From NCBI GenBank assembly GCA_037176885.1, contig JAWWNJ010000142.1:372001-436000 (forward strand): a DNA stretch of 64,000 nucleotides. Reading direction: 5' to 3'. Source of the DNA: Favolaschia claudopus (taxonomy: Eukaryota; Basidiomycota; Agaricomycetes; Agaricales; Mycenaceae). The notes beneath the pieces are model-generated. The model saw nothing but the letters and a program-made list of their open reading frames with translations. It had not been told where the DNA came from and made no database searches. The position numbers were made by a program, and so were the translations under genes. Below, piece after piece: positions 45,756 to 58,581 of this stretch (within the stretch, counting starts at the first letter, position 1; each line of letters begins with the position of its first letter).

Positions 45756-48384
45756 TCATACGCACCGCTCTCCTCGAACGTAGGATTCGAACGTTCGTTT
45801 CAATACAGTCGACCAATCCAGGTCGCGTTGGTCATCCTCGATCTTATCATCCCAAGCCTCCTCGCTCTCCTCCGTTGCTGCTATTGTCATCGCGCTGCTT
45901 GCCGTTGCCGTCGTTCGGGCATTTTCACGCGCCTTACGTTCTCCCGCAATAAATCGAGGACCAAGGTCGGGCCAATTTCGTGCGGGATCAAAAGGCTTCC
46001 ACCTGGAATATTGATCAGTTCTTGGCGAATCGAGGCATACAGAGAACAACGCAGCTCACCAGAAATTATGAAAATGATACGAATATGCGCCTTTGAAGAA
46101 GCCGTCAAACCCGAGCGCTTGAGGAGCTGCGCTAATCTTGAGCGGTGTGTCGAAAAAGTCTTGAAAACTACGCAGATTGAGAATGAGAATTTGGTTCTTC
46201 TTTGAACTCACTCCGTAAAAAACGGTTGTGGAGGTCGCTCCCATTGAAAGTATTCAGTGTTGAGCCAAGCAGAGTCGAATAACGCGTCCGGAAGTCGCAG
46301 AAGGAGGCCCTCTAGATGCGCTTCCTTGAGATACCGTGAAACCGTCATCGGATGAAAGTCTGAAGATGGTGTGAATATGTGCTTGAGGGCCAACAGCTGA
46401 AGAGTGTTTACCCAGATCGTTTTTCAACGCCGTACGGAACAGAAAAGTTCCGAGGGCGGACCCCTTGTTCAGATGGAGGACAGCTGTGTTATACTTCTCG
46501 AGCCGAGACCAACGGTAAGCATATGCGCCTTTCCAACCCCACAGTTCTTCCCAATCGCGCAGAAGAAGTGTGTCAGCGTCCAGATAAATACCACCGAATC
46601 TGAAAACCATCAGGTGTGATACAGTGAGAAAAGATGGGGTCTACCTATGGCAAAGAATGAAGCGCGCCATGTCAGACAAGATAACTGAAAGTCGATCGTA
46701 TGAGGTTGACGATTTAGATCCCCTACGGTTCAAAGAGTCGTCCTCGTCGAGCTTCGATGTTACGTTTTGACTGGATTCGGAGGCCGTATCACCGTCTTTT
46801 TTCGGCGGCACACTGATAACATGCCCGCCCGAATTGAAAAGCGATTCTCTTGTTCTCCACTCATCGGCAAGTTCTGGTATTCCATCCAATTGCTCCGTCG
46901 TATTCCACAGCTTGAACTGGATCACGTCTTTGAACCGCGGATGAAGGAATGGAGAGGCCCATGGCGTCGACTTGAGTTGCTCGAACATGTCGTGCAACGC
47001 TGACGGATTGGGTACTGCAGCGGCTGGGCCAGGGTTGATCCAAAGCCAGAACTTGGGCCGGCAAGCTGTGTTTTTTATCGGGTGGTCGTGGAGATGCAGC
47101 CCAGTGTTTTGCGTAAAAAGGAAGCTCAGCAGCGCGAGATACGGCTTGTCGGTGAAAGGCCCAGTCCAGAACATGTGAAAAATTCGAGGTGTTTCGTCGT
47201 CGCATGGGCTGGGGAGACTGTAATAAGGTCGGTATTGGCGTGGTTCAGGTAAGGCTATTGGCGGGTTTTCCCAATCAACGCCTCGCTTTTTTATCAATCC
47301 GCTGTCTGGGTCGGACGTGTCTCGGGAAGCTCCCGTTACTATCCCTAAGGAATCGTCGTCTGGAGCGGGAGGTTCGTTCCCGGTGTCAGATTGTTCAACA
47401 TAGATATACTTCCAGTCGTCCATTCTGCCTCGACGAAGGCGTTTTCCGTTGTCGAGTCCACCACCCAGACGTAGAACCTCCAAGCAGTCTCGAACATACT
47501 GGAGACGCGAACAAGTAAGAAGCGCGCAGCAACACACGGAAAGCGAAAGTCACTTTTTTCTCGGAAAAATCACAATGTTCCATCACTGTAGAGACTTATA
47601 GTTAGGTGGAAGACGGGAATCAGACGGACCTCACCTATATCAAGGTCCGCCACACTTCCCGGAACAGGTCTTGGTGGATAGGCAACATCCCGAGGCTGAC
47701 TCTGGATGTCAAGGTACACCCGCCTCGGGCCTGTAGGACGCGTGGAAGTAATGCTAGGCCCTGAAGGAGCTCGGAATCTTGAAGGCAAGGAAGATCTTCT
47801 TGGAGGTAGCGAGGGGTTATCTACAATTGACTTGAGCCCCAGTTGTTCTGGAACTAAGATGTAAAGAGCATTTAGTTGAACAATATTGACTGAGAAAATT
47901 TGAATCCACTCACGGCGCCGCCGACTGGGGTAGTGCCCGCTTGCAACCTCCCACGTCCATATTCGATGCAGGTCTTCCCGCCGGTAGACAAGAGTGGGAG
48001 GATCACCAGTGAATGCCGGCCACTGCTTCTCTTCAGTTCCAAATCGTTTCGCCAACGCAAAGGTGGCGAAGACCTTGACAAGCAAAGAAAACCCAAATCA
48101 GACCCCCGGGTAGAGACAGACCAAAAGCGCGAGTGTAGCACCATAGCCGCAAATACGAGCACCATGAAGGCAAAGCCTCTTTTGCGGCCGAAACGCGAAA
48201 CACTGAATTGATGTATGCGACGAGGATTTGGTAGCCATAGACGCGTCGGCCGCCCCGGAATCGCTAGTCGGAGAGGAACAAACCATGGGTACGTCCGGCC
48301 ATGGAATTTTTCTTCGACCGCCGATGTATAATGTGGAAGAATGCGACCCCTGAAGCTGCCGCTTCGTCTTTTATTAAAGGACAT
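45756..48384 (-). CDS. Type II membrane glycosyltransferase with DXD motif (GT32-like)
   Basis: Nine exons: 48142..48384, 47914..48073, 47635..47853, 47554..47585, 47498 down to 46645, 46412..46599, 46212..46359, 46060..46167, 45756..46002; 732 codons. A cytosolic basic tail and one membrane anchor (GFAFMVLVFAAMVFATFAL, across intron 1) suggest a Golgi enzyme. The catalytic core has RIFHMFWTGPFTDKPYLALLS, then the DXD site FGGIYLDADTLLLRDW that binds the nucleotide sugar through a metal. It resembles Och1-like GT32 proteins. The region between (about residues 270-470) holds low-complexity inserts. The linkage made cannot be inferred. Confidence 0.88.
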
Positions 48385-48636
48385 GCAGCAGGGAGGACGG
48401 CGCTGGTAGCACCGTAGTCGAGGGCCACGTCGTAGACTGCGCGAGCCCACACTAGATCGGATCCACGGACGGCGTAGTAAGGTAAATTATCGAGTTGCAG
48501 TTCTCGTTACGTTACCGGCGTTCACTTCATGGCAAAGCGTGGGATATATTGCAACTCTAGGTGGAAGGGTACGAGTACAGACTACAGGGTACGTATTGTT
48601 CAAGAACTTCAGACGGTTAGTTTCTTTTTTCTCCAG

Positions 48637-50869
48637 TTAGGCGGAGGACAAGGGCTGCATCTCCAAGTCGGCAGACGAGTCGGGGACAGTGAGTATGCGC
48701 ATCGTGTTGGTGTGACCCAGTCCGCCTTTCCAGCCTTGAACAGCGATGACGGTCGTGCCAGGAGCAATAATCTTCAGGGCCAGTGCGTTGCGCAACCCAA
48801 ACCGAATACGGTTGTCAACCTGCGAAGTTTCAGGACAGCGAACAAGTCAAAATAGAAGTTATTCACGTCAGTCTGCCACTGGTGGTCCGGCACACCCCTC
48901 GGCTCTGGGTACCAGAAAGGATAGCAGCCTCGGTGCAGATGGATCTGCCGAGCAGTTTGCTCGTTGCGGGTGACTACGATACAATTTAGTTCAATTCCTC
49001 GAAAATAGGCAGTGAGACTCGCCGGTGATGATGGGGATACGGGGACGATATTTGGAGATGAGGCGAGCAGTGTTTCCGCTTGTGGAAAGGACGAGAATTG
49101 CACTGGCGTTTTGCTCAGAGGCGGCGGCTACGCCAGCAATGGCCACGGTCTCGGCGGTTTCGGTTGGGCGAGACTGAGCGGCACACAGGTCCGCGTACAA
49201 AGGAGGGTAGCAGATAGCAGCTTCGGCCAGCAAGCACGTTTCCGCCATCATGAGGACTACGAGAATTTGTTAGCAGCAATATAAAACGAGATAAACTTGC
49301 AAACACACCAGAATGGATAGGATACGATCCCTTGGCAGTCTCTCCGGACAACATCACGCAGTCTGCGCCATCCAAGACGGCGTTTGCCACATCGCTAACT
49401 TCAGCGCGAGTGGGCCTGGGGTTGTACTGGTACAGAAAACAGGTCAGATCAATAAACAACTTTTTCGGCAGGATCCTGGATTACCGTCATAGACTCGAGC
49501 ATCTGTGTCGCAACGATAACGGGCTTCCCAACGATGTTACATTTCGCAATCATCATCTTTTGTGCAAGGAACACCTGGCTCGCAGGAATCTCAATTCCAA
49601 GGTCACCCCGAGCGACCATGACTCCATCGGTCTCGCGCAAGATTTCATCGAAATTGGCGACACCCTGCTCGTTTTCGATCTTGACGATGATTTTGATGTT
49701 AGCGCCGTCGGGCCCGAGAACCTCTCGGATGTCCCTGACATCCTGAGCACGGCGAATGAATGATGCGAAAATCATGTCAACTCCGTTCTTAACACCGAAC
49801 TGCAGGTCTTTTTTGTCTTTTTCAGAAAGAGCAGGCAAGTCGACAGGGGTCTTGGGAAGATTGACACCCTTGCGGGATGAGATACTCCCACTGTTCATGG
49901 AGCGGACGTGGACGTTGGTCCCATCAATAGACAGAACAAGAAGGGACAAAATTCCTAACTTAGATTCAGCATATCGCGGATGTAAGGAATGTGAGGGAAA
50001 AACCATCGTCAACGTAGATAAGCTTGCCGGGCGCGGTAACTTTGGGCAAGTTGGCCTGAGAGAATGTTGGCTCGGAGATAATTCACTTAACAGAAAGGTC
50101 AAAGAACGTACATAGTCGACAAACATAACCTTGTCGTCGCAACATTCACTGTGCTTCGGGTCGGTCGAGATAATGAATTCGTGGTTGGCGGAGATGCGGT
50201 ACTGTGAGGCGTTCAGCGTCGCACGAGGCGGCAATTGCCCTACGTACATCGATGCCATCTCTGGTCAGACCAGTGCGGATCTCGGGGCCTTTCTACACGA
50301 AAGAGCATTCTCAGCGTTTTGGCGATCGAAGGCTATGAGGAAAGCCTCACAGTATCCAATGCGATAGCTACAGGGCGACCGGTCGGGTCAGCTAAATGGA
50401 AAAAAAAAATGAGCGCTCGATGGACTATATCAAAGATGAGTTGGAAGGCGCACCTGCAACAGCCTTCCTGGTGTTGTCAATGATACTTTGGTGGAACTCA
50501 TACGAGCCATGGGAAAAGTTCATGCGGACTGAGAAGGAGGCAATCGGTTTCTTCTATTTTGCTTGCTGCGCATAGAATTCCACATACCAACATTGACGCC
50601 GGCGCGACGCAGCTCACTGAGTTTCTCGACATTGTTGGTCGGGGGCCCTGAACAGCGATCAACCCAATGCGATCGAAGAAAACACCTTGCACACCGATCG
50701 TGGCGATGATAGAGGTCTGCAATACGCGATGAGCACAAAAAGTTGGGGATCAGCAAAAGAAAATTACCTTGCGCAAGAACTTGGTCTCTTCCGTAGCAGC
50801 AGGAACATTGACAGTGGTCAAAGTCGACGACCACTCCAGCTGAGATCTAATGCCATCCGAAGGAAACAT
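48637..50869 (-). CDS. PYK1: Pyruvate kinase
   Basis: Thirteen exons: 50768..50869, 50695..50716, 50588..50647, 50454..50528, 50351..50391, 50248..50292, 50112..50201, 50004..50055, 49485..49954, 49309..49426, 49023..49256, 48867..48973, 48637..48819; 532 codons. It is the last step of glycolysis, phosphoenolpyruvate plus ADP to pyruvate plus ATP. Motifs in order: [41 protein letters not shown], the catalytic Lys and metal site [39 protein letters not shown]. Intron 11 (48974..49022) is GC-AG (ACCG|GCGAGT). The C-terminal allosteric domain is present. Confidence 0.95.
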
Positions 50870-51102
50870 TTTTTTGAGATGGTGGCTGAAAGAAAGGTTG
50901 AATCGCACGTTGGTTTGACGCGTTTATGTAGTTGGGGGCCTTTGATAGGCGTCATCATATCGTATCTTCTTTGGGCGAACGCGGGTTTTGTGCGGAGAAT
51001 AAGGATAACTCGATACACAGGAAAATATAACAGTATAGGAACCATTCACAGCAAATCGACGATAGTACTACAGAGAGCCTCCGAACCAAAAAACAAACGT
51101 CT

Positions 51103-53368
51103 TTATATCACCCTCAATGTCCAGCTATGCAGCCCACCGTCTGTGGAGGAAGCCGCTTGAGCGGCAGCAAGCCATCCAGTATCGACATTACCACCGGCAT
51201 GGGGTGGATTTGCTCCCATCTCGAGTGTTTGAAACACATTCTCGCAAGTGATGGTGCGACCGGAGTGGTAACCAACACCATCCACAGGACGGATAAACAA
51301 CAAAGGCAGGCTCTTTCCAGCGATAGAAGCCGATGGTTGGCCACCGTTTGCCTGCTTGATATCCGATGGAGGTGAGGTTCTGCTGCTACTTGGTCCGTCT
51401 GAACCGGTTGGCAAAGCATCTTCCTCCAGAGCTTTGATAACCTCGGCCAGCGAAGGCATCTCGACGATCACGATTGCATGCAGGGGTCCATTAGGAAATC
51501 GAGGGGCGATGGGGGAAACTGGGGATGCAGGGGACAGATCTGCAGAGTCCATTACGCTACCGCCAGTTCTGTTGATGAAAGGGGAGATATTAGTTAAAGG
51601 ACCAGGGGGTGTTGCTTGGTAGACACGATGCCGGAGTGGACCCAGATTTCCGAGATACACGTCCAATGGCGTATGTGCCGCGGTCGCTGGATCAGTGAAG
51701 AAGAAATTGGCAACTGTCAATTCGAGCGTGTTGTTCGTCTGGCGGTAAACAGGCGCAGTGAAAAGTGTCGGGAAAGGTGTTATGGGCATATCGGGAATGG
51801 TGTTGTTCTGTCCGAACGCATCAAAGAACGTATATTGAAATTTGGCTAATAATTTGAAAGTTAGCGAGCTTCGGTCAGGGTGCAAATGAAGACACACATA
51901 TTCCAACGATGGTCCAGCAAAGATAATCGTCAACATCATCCGTAATGGTGTGAACGCCATCCTTGACTTCGTCTCGGATACGAGGAGACTGGAAAAGTAG
52001 AGGGTGGCTTCCGGCCTGCGCGGAAGAACCGGGAGCTGGAGGCGCTACTACTCCTTGCGAACCAGGAATCGGTCCAGCGGCCGACAAATAATGTCGGGTG
52101 CCATCCGGATTCACTCGTTGGAGAGCAATCTTTTGCATCTGACTCACAGGTCCTCCGTCGTCGGGAGAAACCCTGCCCTTATCAACCTTACGGATGATAA
52201 GTGGTGAAGTCGATATTCCGGATTGGGTGTCAGAAAGGATGATGGAACAGCCATACGTAACAGGCTGGGGTCCACCTGAGACAATATATATGAGATACGA
52301 TATTTGCAAAGTTATTAGGGAGCAATGTACCTATAGATGGTGGATCTGATGCACGGGGGACGACGTTGACATTGAACGCCGACCATGCGATGTTGCTCGC
52401 GCAGAGTTGAGCATGATCGATAGTCATATACTTGGTGCGAACTGTCTGCGAATTGATGCGATTGAAGAGAGAAACGGGTCCACCAGCAAGGATGCAGGAC
52501 GAGATATTGCGCGTCTTTGCGGTCTTTTTGGACGGCTTCGAGATGATGGTGACCGGAGCCGACTCAAACGTAGCCCACACACGGCCTGGCGGGTGGTCAA
52601 CGCTATCGGTGACTGGCGCGTGGGAGGGCTCTGCGATTTCCAGGGAGAGTTGGAAGTTTTTCGCCTTGGCCGTCCCAGTTACGTGTAGAAACTTGAAGCT
52701 GGAGATCATGTTATTGTCCAACGGAGCCCTCTGCTCGAACGAGCGCTCGCCATTTTCAGAGATGACCGTCATGGAGAGCTCTTGACGGCGCATTTGCCAG
52801 ACAGGGCCCTCAATATGGACGAGGGGAGGAGGGCACAGAAAACGCTTTTCGCTTCCATAAGACTTTTGTGCAACAGCTGCATGGAGACAGACGACAGTGG
52901 TCATGGGCATGACACGACCAGGGTCCTGCGAGACATGGTCGCGCACGATGCGGCGGATTTTGGAGTGAGGATCGTCAGCATCTGTGCTTTCAAGCTTCCG
53001 CTTGCTCAGAGCGGGCTAGATAAGACGCGTTTACCTTGCTGAATGAAGCGAAGACAAGGAAACGGGACGATACCTGTAAAATGGCGCCGTTGGTATTCTG
53101 GTGGGAAGTCGATGGCGGCCAGGGAGGCGTTTGGGTTGGAGGAGTAGCTAGTATTGACTGGAGAGAGCCAGTGGGCGCAGAAGGGGGGATATCGGGCTGA
53201 GTCTGGGGTGTGGGCCGGGGCGATGGTTGCTTCTGTTGGACCTAGGAAGATGATATGATTAGAAACGGGGAAGTAGGAGAGGAGAGATGGTAGTGATACC
53301 GGGGGAGGGGGGGAGGGAGGACGGGAGGTAGAAGGGGCCATTTGGCTGATGACGGCGGCGGAGGACAT
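51103..53368 (-). CDS. CSL-family transcription factor (CBF1/RBP-J type)
   Basis: Five exons: 53300..53368, 53074..53241, 52331..53015, 51898..52275, 51103..51845; 680 codons. CSL proteins bind GTGGGAA-type sites; animals use them in Notch signalling, while fungi have CSL without Notch (Cbf11/Cbf12 in fission yeast, with roles in adhesion and cell cycle). The N-terminus is Pro/Gln-rich. The DNA-binding part shows VVCLHAAVAQKSYGSEKRFLC in segments, PPPLVHIEGPVWQ and NFQLSLEI; the beta-trefoil region follows (SLFNRINSQTVRTKYM, then QMQKIALQRVN). The C-terminus (51103-51845) covers the Ig-like domain plus a serine-rich stretch. Targets are unknown. Confidence 0.92.
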
Positions 53369-53640
53369 GAGCCACTGTCGAATAAATGCTAACCCAAGAA
53401 CATCACTCACAGAACACCGCGAGAAGGGTGGGTGGGAAACAGAACACTCACGTGCCCAACGGCATGTCGGCATTACTCCGACGGCACTCCCCGTAATATC
53501 TCCACGCTCCCAACTTTACATTTTATTGTCCATTTCTCATTGTTGGTCATGTACAATCGTGAACAAAACTATAGGGTAGAAGTATGATAATGCTAGGTCC
53601 GTGTTGCGAAGAGGTAAAGAATGTGCTGTCTCGTGTCACC

Positions 53641-56508
53641 TCAGCTGGGCGGCTGTTTGTTTTTGCGACCGCCAGGGAATGGCACTCCTGGGCTCGGCGA
53701 CCTCAAACCCCGCGACTCGCGTTTCGATCCCGAGCCCCCAGCTCTGTCGGCGTCCTGCTGATACCTCTGCCAGTCCTCCACTTTCATCGTCGACAATCGC
53801 TTTGACGACGACCCTCCCAGCTTGTCCGCGCTCAGCGACCGGGAATGACGGCTCATGGCGTTATTAGGTATCGCCGACCGTCGACGATCTGCCTCGTCCT
53901 CTGACCGTTTCCGTCTTTCGAACTGCGCTGTTTTTTCCGCCTGTTTCCGTGTCATGGCCTCCTTCTCCAACGCCTTGGCCCTCTCCCAGCGTTGCTTAGC
54001 CACTTCCAGCTCTGCATCCTCATTCGCTGCTGTCGTCAGAGGTCCCTGCAGATCCCGCATCTTTTCGCGGTGCCGGTCGTTCAGCTCTTCAAACGTACGT
54101 GTGCGCGCCGCCGCCGCCGGACGCTGTGGCGTTGGTGCTGCAATTGGTTTGCGAGGGGGCAGAATGTTGACTGGGGTAGACGTTAAAATGTTCGTGTTCC
54201 CGCCGGACGAGGCTCGTTTGCGATGGTGCGGCGAAACTTTACTGAGAGGCGTGTCGTCCGAGGAGTCCGTCCCAGCTTCACCGCCCACTCCCAACGCGCT
54301 CTCACGCTGCTTGCGTTGATTTAGAGCGTCGGTTACAGCGGGAGAGATAGCTATCCTGCTGCTGGACCCGACTCCGGTTGGGGTGATGGGAGGTGTCACG
54401 CCAGACGGCGGCTGCAACAATTTCCGCTCCTGAAGATACAAATCCCAGTCGTCGTCGCGGAGAGGAGCACTTGTGGGCCGTCCGATACTATCCCCAAGAC
54501 GCGAATGCGCCAACGTGGACATTTCCATGGAGTGAACTCGAGCACGGGGGTCATGTTCTCGAGGTGGGCGCGTATGTGCAGGGGCTGGGAGAAGTGCGCT
54601 GGCGTCGACGCTCAGAGTGCGCCTTGAAGTCAGAGAAGGGTGCCGCGACTCGGCAGAGGAAGAAGGTGCCGGAGTTTCTGACTTGAGGGCGTCAATTGAC
54701 CTGCGAATCGTCGCGATTTCAGCCACGAGTTTTTCCTTGCGATCTAGTTCCTCTAAATCTATCCCAGTGGACTTGCGCGAAGACGGATCATCCTTGGTTA
54801 TGAAGCTGCGTGGAACATCTTCTTGAATTCCGAGGCCAAGATCGAGAGTAGGAAGAGCACCCGGTGTTTGCAAATTTCTTGTGGCGCGAGAAAGCTCCTC
54901 ATCGGGTGTGGGAGCGAAGAGGAATTCTGAACCGGCTGACTGGTGGCGAGTTCGACCTTCGTTGACGAGGGTAAAAGTCGAACTGCGGCGCCCTGCGGCA
55001 AGGGGAGAACTTGAACCATCGTGATCCTTCATTAACGGCATGCTGGAGTAGCCACTTTCTTGCCGACCGTGCTTGCCCAGGGACGGATGGTCCTTCTCCC
55101 AATCTTCGCGTTCACGCGCAACGGCGGCAAATCTCCCAGCAGCTTGAATTTCTGCTTCCTCGTCCCGCTTCTTCTGTTCCTGCGCGATTTCCTGCAGTTT
55201 CCTCTGCAGGACCGTGAGAACACGCAGTTGAACGGTTATGCCCATGAGGGTAACCGCGCCAATGAGTCCGAGTTCGATTTGCATTGTCTGAGAGACGGGG
55301 AACTCAATACCAGCGTTGACGAACTTGGGGAAAAGACTGCGGAAGCCGAGGTTCCACACGTAAAACTAAGAAAAATGAAAAAGCTTGAAGTTGAGAAATA
55401 CGAAAAAATTGTTGGTAAAGAGAGAATACATGCCTCCTTCAGCCCGGCGGTAGTGAAACAGTCTATGCCCAACATGAAGGCCGAGGAACCGACAATTGCT
55501 GTTGAGATGAGCAATACGTGGTAGTGAATCTGGGAAGCGTAAGCTTAATTTTGGCCCACCAGGCAGGCAGACATGTGGCAAATTACCTTCGGAATGGTGC
55601 ACAACACGAAGCCAATGACGGCCAATCCTGAAAAAATGTCAGGATAATACAGCGAAAATGATACAGCGAAGGATGGACGACGACACGAACCTATGTAGAA
55701 AATCCACCGAAATCCAATGGTCTTGATGACTCCTCCGTTGTGGAAGCATTGGATCCACAGCGCCAAAGCGAGTCCACCCCAACCACCTATGACTGCACGC
55801 AAGACGCGTTATTATCGCAGTGAACAATACAATCACATTAAAACAACTTACAGTATCGGGAAGCCTTCCAGAAGAATATGGAAATACCTCCGCCCGCGAT
55901 ACCCGCGACTGCCGAGGCCAAGACGAAGAGTCCTCGTAAGGTTTTACTCGGAGGGTTCACCGCCGCCAAGATGCCGAACTACACACCGCCATTAGCATCA
56001 TTTACCGGAAATCCATGGCCGTCGCACTCACTTTGAGAATGAGCACGAAACACACAAGGGACAGTGTGTAGAAGCCAATTAAAAAGAACGAAGTCCATCT
56101 GCGTCGTGTTACGGTCTGAATGTAGAATTGAATAAATTGGACATGCCTGTTTTTGTGACCGAAAAATGCAGAAGGGAGGCCAGTGATGATAAGAATTGCA
56201 CCTAGAACACCGAACGCGGGATCGAGTTTCGTGGCGAGAACGTTACTCGGAACCGCTGAAGCCGAAGGAGATGTAGAGGCAGAAGGAGACGACGACGGGG
56301 AGGTGGGCGTAGGAGTGATCGTGACACTGACATTGACGACGGTAGGGAAGACGCTCGGGACAGATACGGAGCCAGAACGCGAGAAGGAAGTAAATGAGGT
56401 CGATTGAAGGGACAACGAGACGCTTGGCTGCTGGCCGGATGACTGGGCGGAGACGAGGCCGATGAGGGCGAGGCCGGCGAGCAGGGTCGTTGAACGCGAC
56501 GGCCACAT
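53641..56508 (-). CDS. DUF4203 multi-span membrane protein with long cytosolic tail
   Basis: Seven exons: 56147..56508, 56032..56098, 55852..55978, 55691..55792, 55587..55627, 55434..55529, 53641..55365; 839 codons. A signal peptide (STTLLAGLALIGLVSAQ) leads a Ser/Thr/Pro-rich lumenal stretch, then about seven membrane helices (LGAILIITGLPSAFFG, FFLIGFYTLSLVCFVLIL, GLFVLASAVAGIAGG, and others) of the DUF4203/TMEM198 type. A tail of about 500 residues is disordered and charged, with coiled segments (ELEVAKQRWERAKALEKEAM). Two introns have GC donors with the same GCATGT start (56099..56146 and 55366..55433). Function unknown; fungal members are often cell-surface or endosomal. Confidence 0.87.
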
Positions 56509-56712
56509 TGGGGAGAAGGGAAATGGATTGGAGCTAATCCAGGTTGAAAAGAAGCGAATATATATCTCTCATCACAGGACCGATGACGCCGCCGTGCGAA
56601 TTCGGCTAACGCCTTCTTTGAGTCTTAACCGACCTCACAATCAACAGAATAAATCAACCGCTTAGACTCTGTCCCCGTACAGCACTTGCTACATAATAAG
56701 TTGGGATACAGG

Positions 56713-58436
56713 CTAGACCGCAACTGCAACTGCGTCCTGCTTCAGGGAACCAAGTAGTCCTCGCGCCGTCGCCTCTTCGCTTGGTGAAACGAGCATCACC
56801 GCATGGCCGTTCCACCGACTCTGTAGTCGCCCGACGCGTCCCGCGATATGCAAATACGCCCTCTTTCCGCCTTCTGGGACACCCAGTATAAAGACATGAG
56901 ACAGATCTAGCAAATCCAGCCCACGCGTGTTGGCCCAGGTGCAGACTAGCAGGATTGGATTGCTGCGAGAACTACCAGCTTCAACCTGTTCCTCGTGCAA
57001 TAGATCAAGGCCATGCGCATTCACGCCGATTGCGCGCAACTCGAAAACAGCGCGTTGCACTGGCGCACTCGATGGTATAACGAGCAGCGCGGTGGTCGGC
57101 ACTTGTGTCGCGAAAAGGGTGGCTATTGTTTCCAGCGCCAGCGGATTGAATGGCGAGATCGTTTTCGAATATTCTAGCACACAATCAGAATCCGAATCTC
57201 TTTTTGCAAAAAGGAGCACGCCGACCGTGCCAATCGCCGTCGCTCGCGTGCTGCCAAACTGCGTCATTATCAGCGTTCTCATTTGCATCCGCCTCCACGC
57301 GCCCTGAGCGGAACCACGGATCATCAGCATCTCTTGATTTTGAAATCGCGCCCTCGATATTTCGAATCATGTCGTCGTATACAACAAGTACCGAGTGCGT
57401 CACCAAAGAAGCTCTCCGTCTCGCATGAGTGGCGTTACCGTAGATCTTCACCCAGTTGTCCCGGTTCAGCCAAAGACTGTCTTCAGAAACGTAGTCGACC
57501 AGATGTCGCGGCATTGTGGCGCTTGAAACAATAAGTTGCGGACTTCGACGGCGCTCCGGAGGTTCGATCTCATCGTCGTCCATGGATTGATTGGTTCCAT
57601 AGACTTGATTCAGAAATTCTCGAGTCTTGCCATCGTGCTGTGATTTCGTGGTGTCATCCGCACGACGGCGCGCCAAGTCGACTGTCGGGATGAGATAGTC
57701 CGCCTCATCTACAACGATAGCTGACAGGGTTTTCAGCCGGAGCGCATCAGGTTGCTGGCGCCACACGTCCAACAAGGCTTGAGGTGTCGCGACCAGAAGA
57801 TGTGGAGGGTTCTTATCTCGTAGGAAGTCCCCAGAATCGCGGCTGTCCCGCACTAGCACTTGCACGACCTTGTTCATAGACGACGCCGAAGCCCCAACCC
57901 CAAAAAGGCGCGCGACCCAACGGCGGATCTGGTATGCCAAATCACGGTGCGGCACAATAAAAATTGAGCTCAGCGTGTTTTTCGCAGCTCTCGACCTATT
58001 CAACAACGCCAATACCAGGCCAAAGGACCTGTGTATTGTGCCATGAAACGTGGCGCGAAGCAAAGCCATTGCGGGTACTTACTTGCCAGAACCGGTCCGA
58101 TCTTGTAGAAATATGTCATTGCCGGCGAGAACAGCAGGGATGAGCATTTCTTGGCTCTTGGTTGGACTCTTTATGTGGGGAAATGCGGATCGTAGAGCGG
58201 AAACAATGGGAGGATGGAGACCTAGAGCTTCGAAGGGGTCAACTTGAGATCTTGCAGCATCTTTCTCCAACGACTTTGCATGGTTGTCGAAGCTTTGAAC
58301 GCGTCAAATAGAGCCGCAAATCAATCCTGTCTATTTACCTTCCAGAATGAACGCGTTTACTTGAGTGTAGATATCGACGACCCGGTTGTGGATAAAACAA
58401 GTGCGACCGTGTCAGTGAGTGGTTTGACAAACGCAT
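56713..58436 (-). CDS. MRH4: DEAD-box RNA helicase, mitochondrial Mrh4-like
   Basis: Four exons: 58339..58436, 58083..58292, 57299..58028, 56713..57258; 527 codons. Mrh4 helps assemble the mitochondrial large ribosomal subunit. The first exon encodes an Arg/Ser-rich presequence (MRLSNHSLTRSHLFYPQ). Motifs: Q region SPTKSQEMLIPAVLAG, motif I DRTGSGKS, motif Ia PHRDLAYQI, motif Ib ATPQALLD, motif II VDEADY, motif III SSAT, and motif VI HIAGRVGRLQ. The last intron is only 40 nt (57259..57298, GTGGAG...ACGCAG); without it the frame ends early. A lost base nearby is the alternative. Confidence 0.87.
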
Positions 58437-58581
58437 ATACACCCGTCAACAAACCTTAAAGTCGACTTCAATAATTTCCGTGATGATTCTAATAGATATG
58501 TCATGCATTATAGAATGCGAACGAGTAGGGTAGGATGTACATTTAGATAGTGCGTCTAGGATCTACGTCAGACATTGAGAG

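Noticed and set aside
48074..48141. A frameshift in the membrane anchor of the glycosyltransferase
   Set aside because: A normal 68-bp intron (ATG|GTGCTA...GTCAAG) joins the two frames exactly and keeps a good membrane helix.
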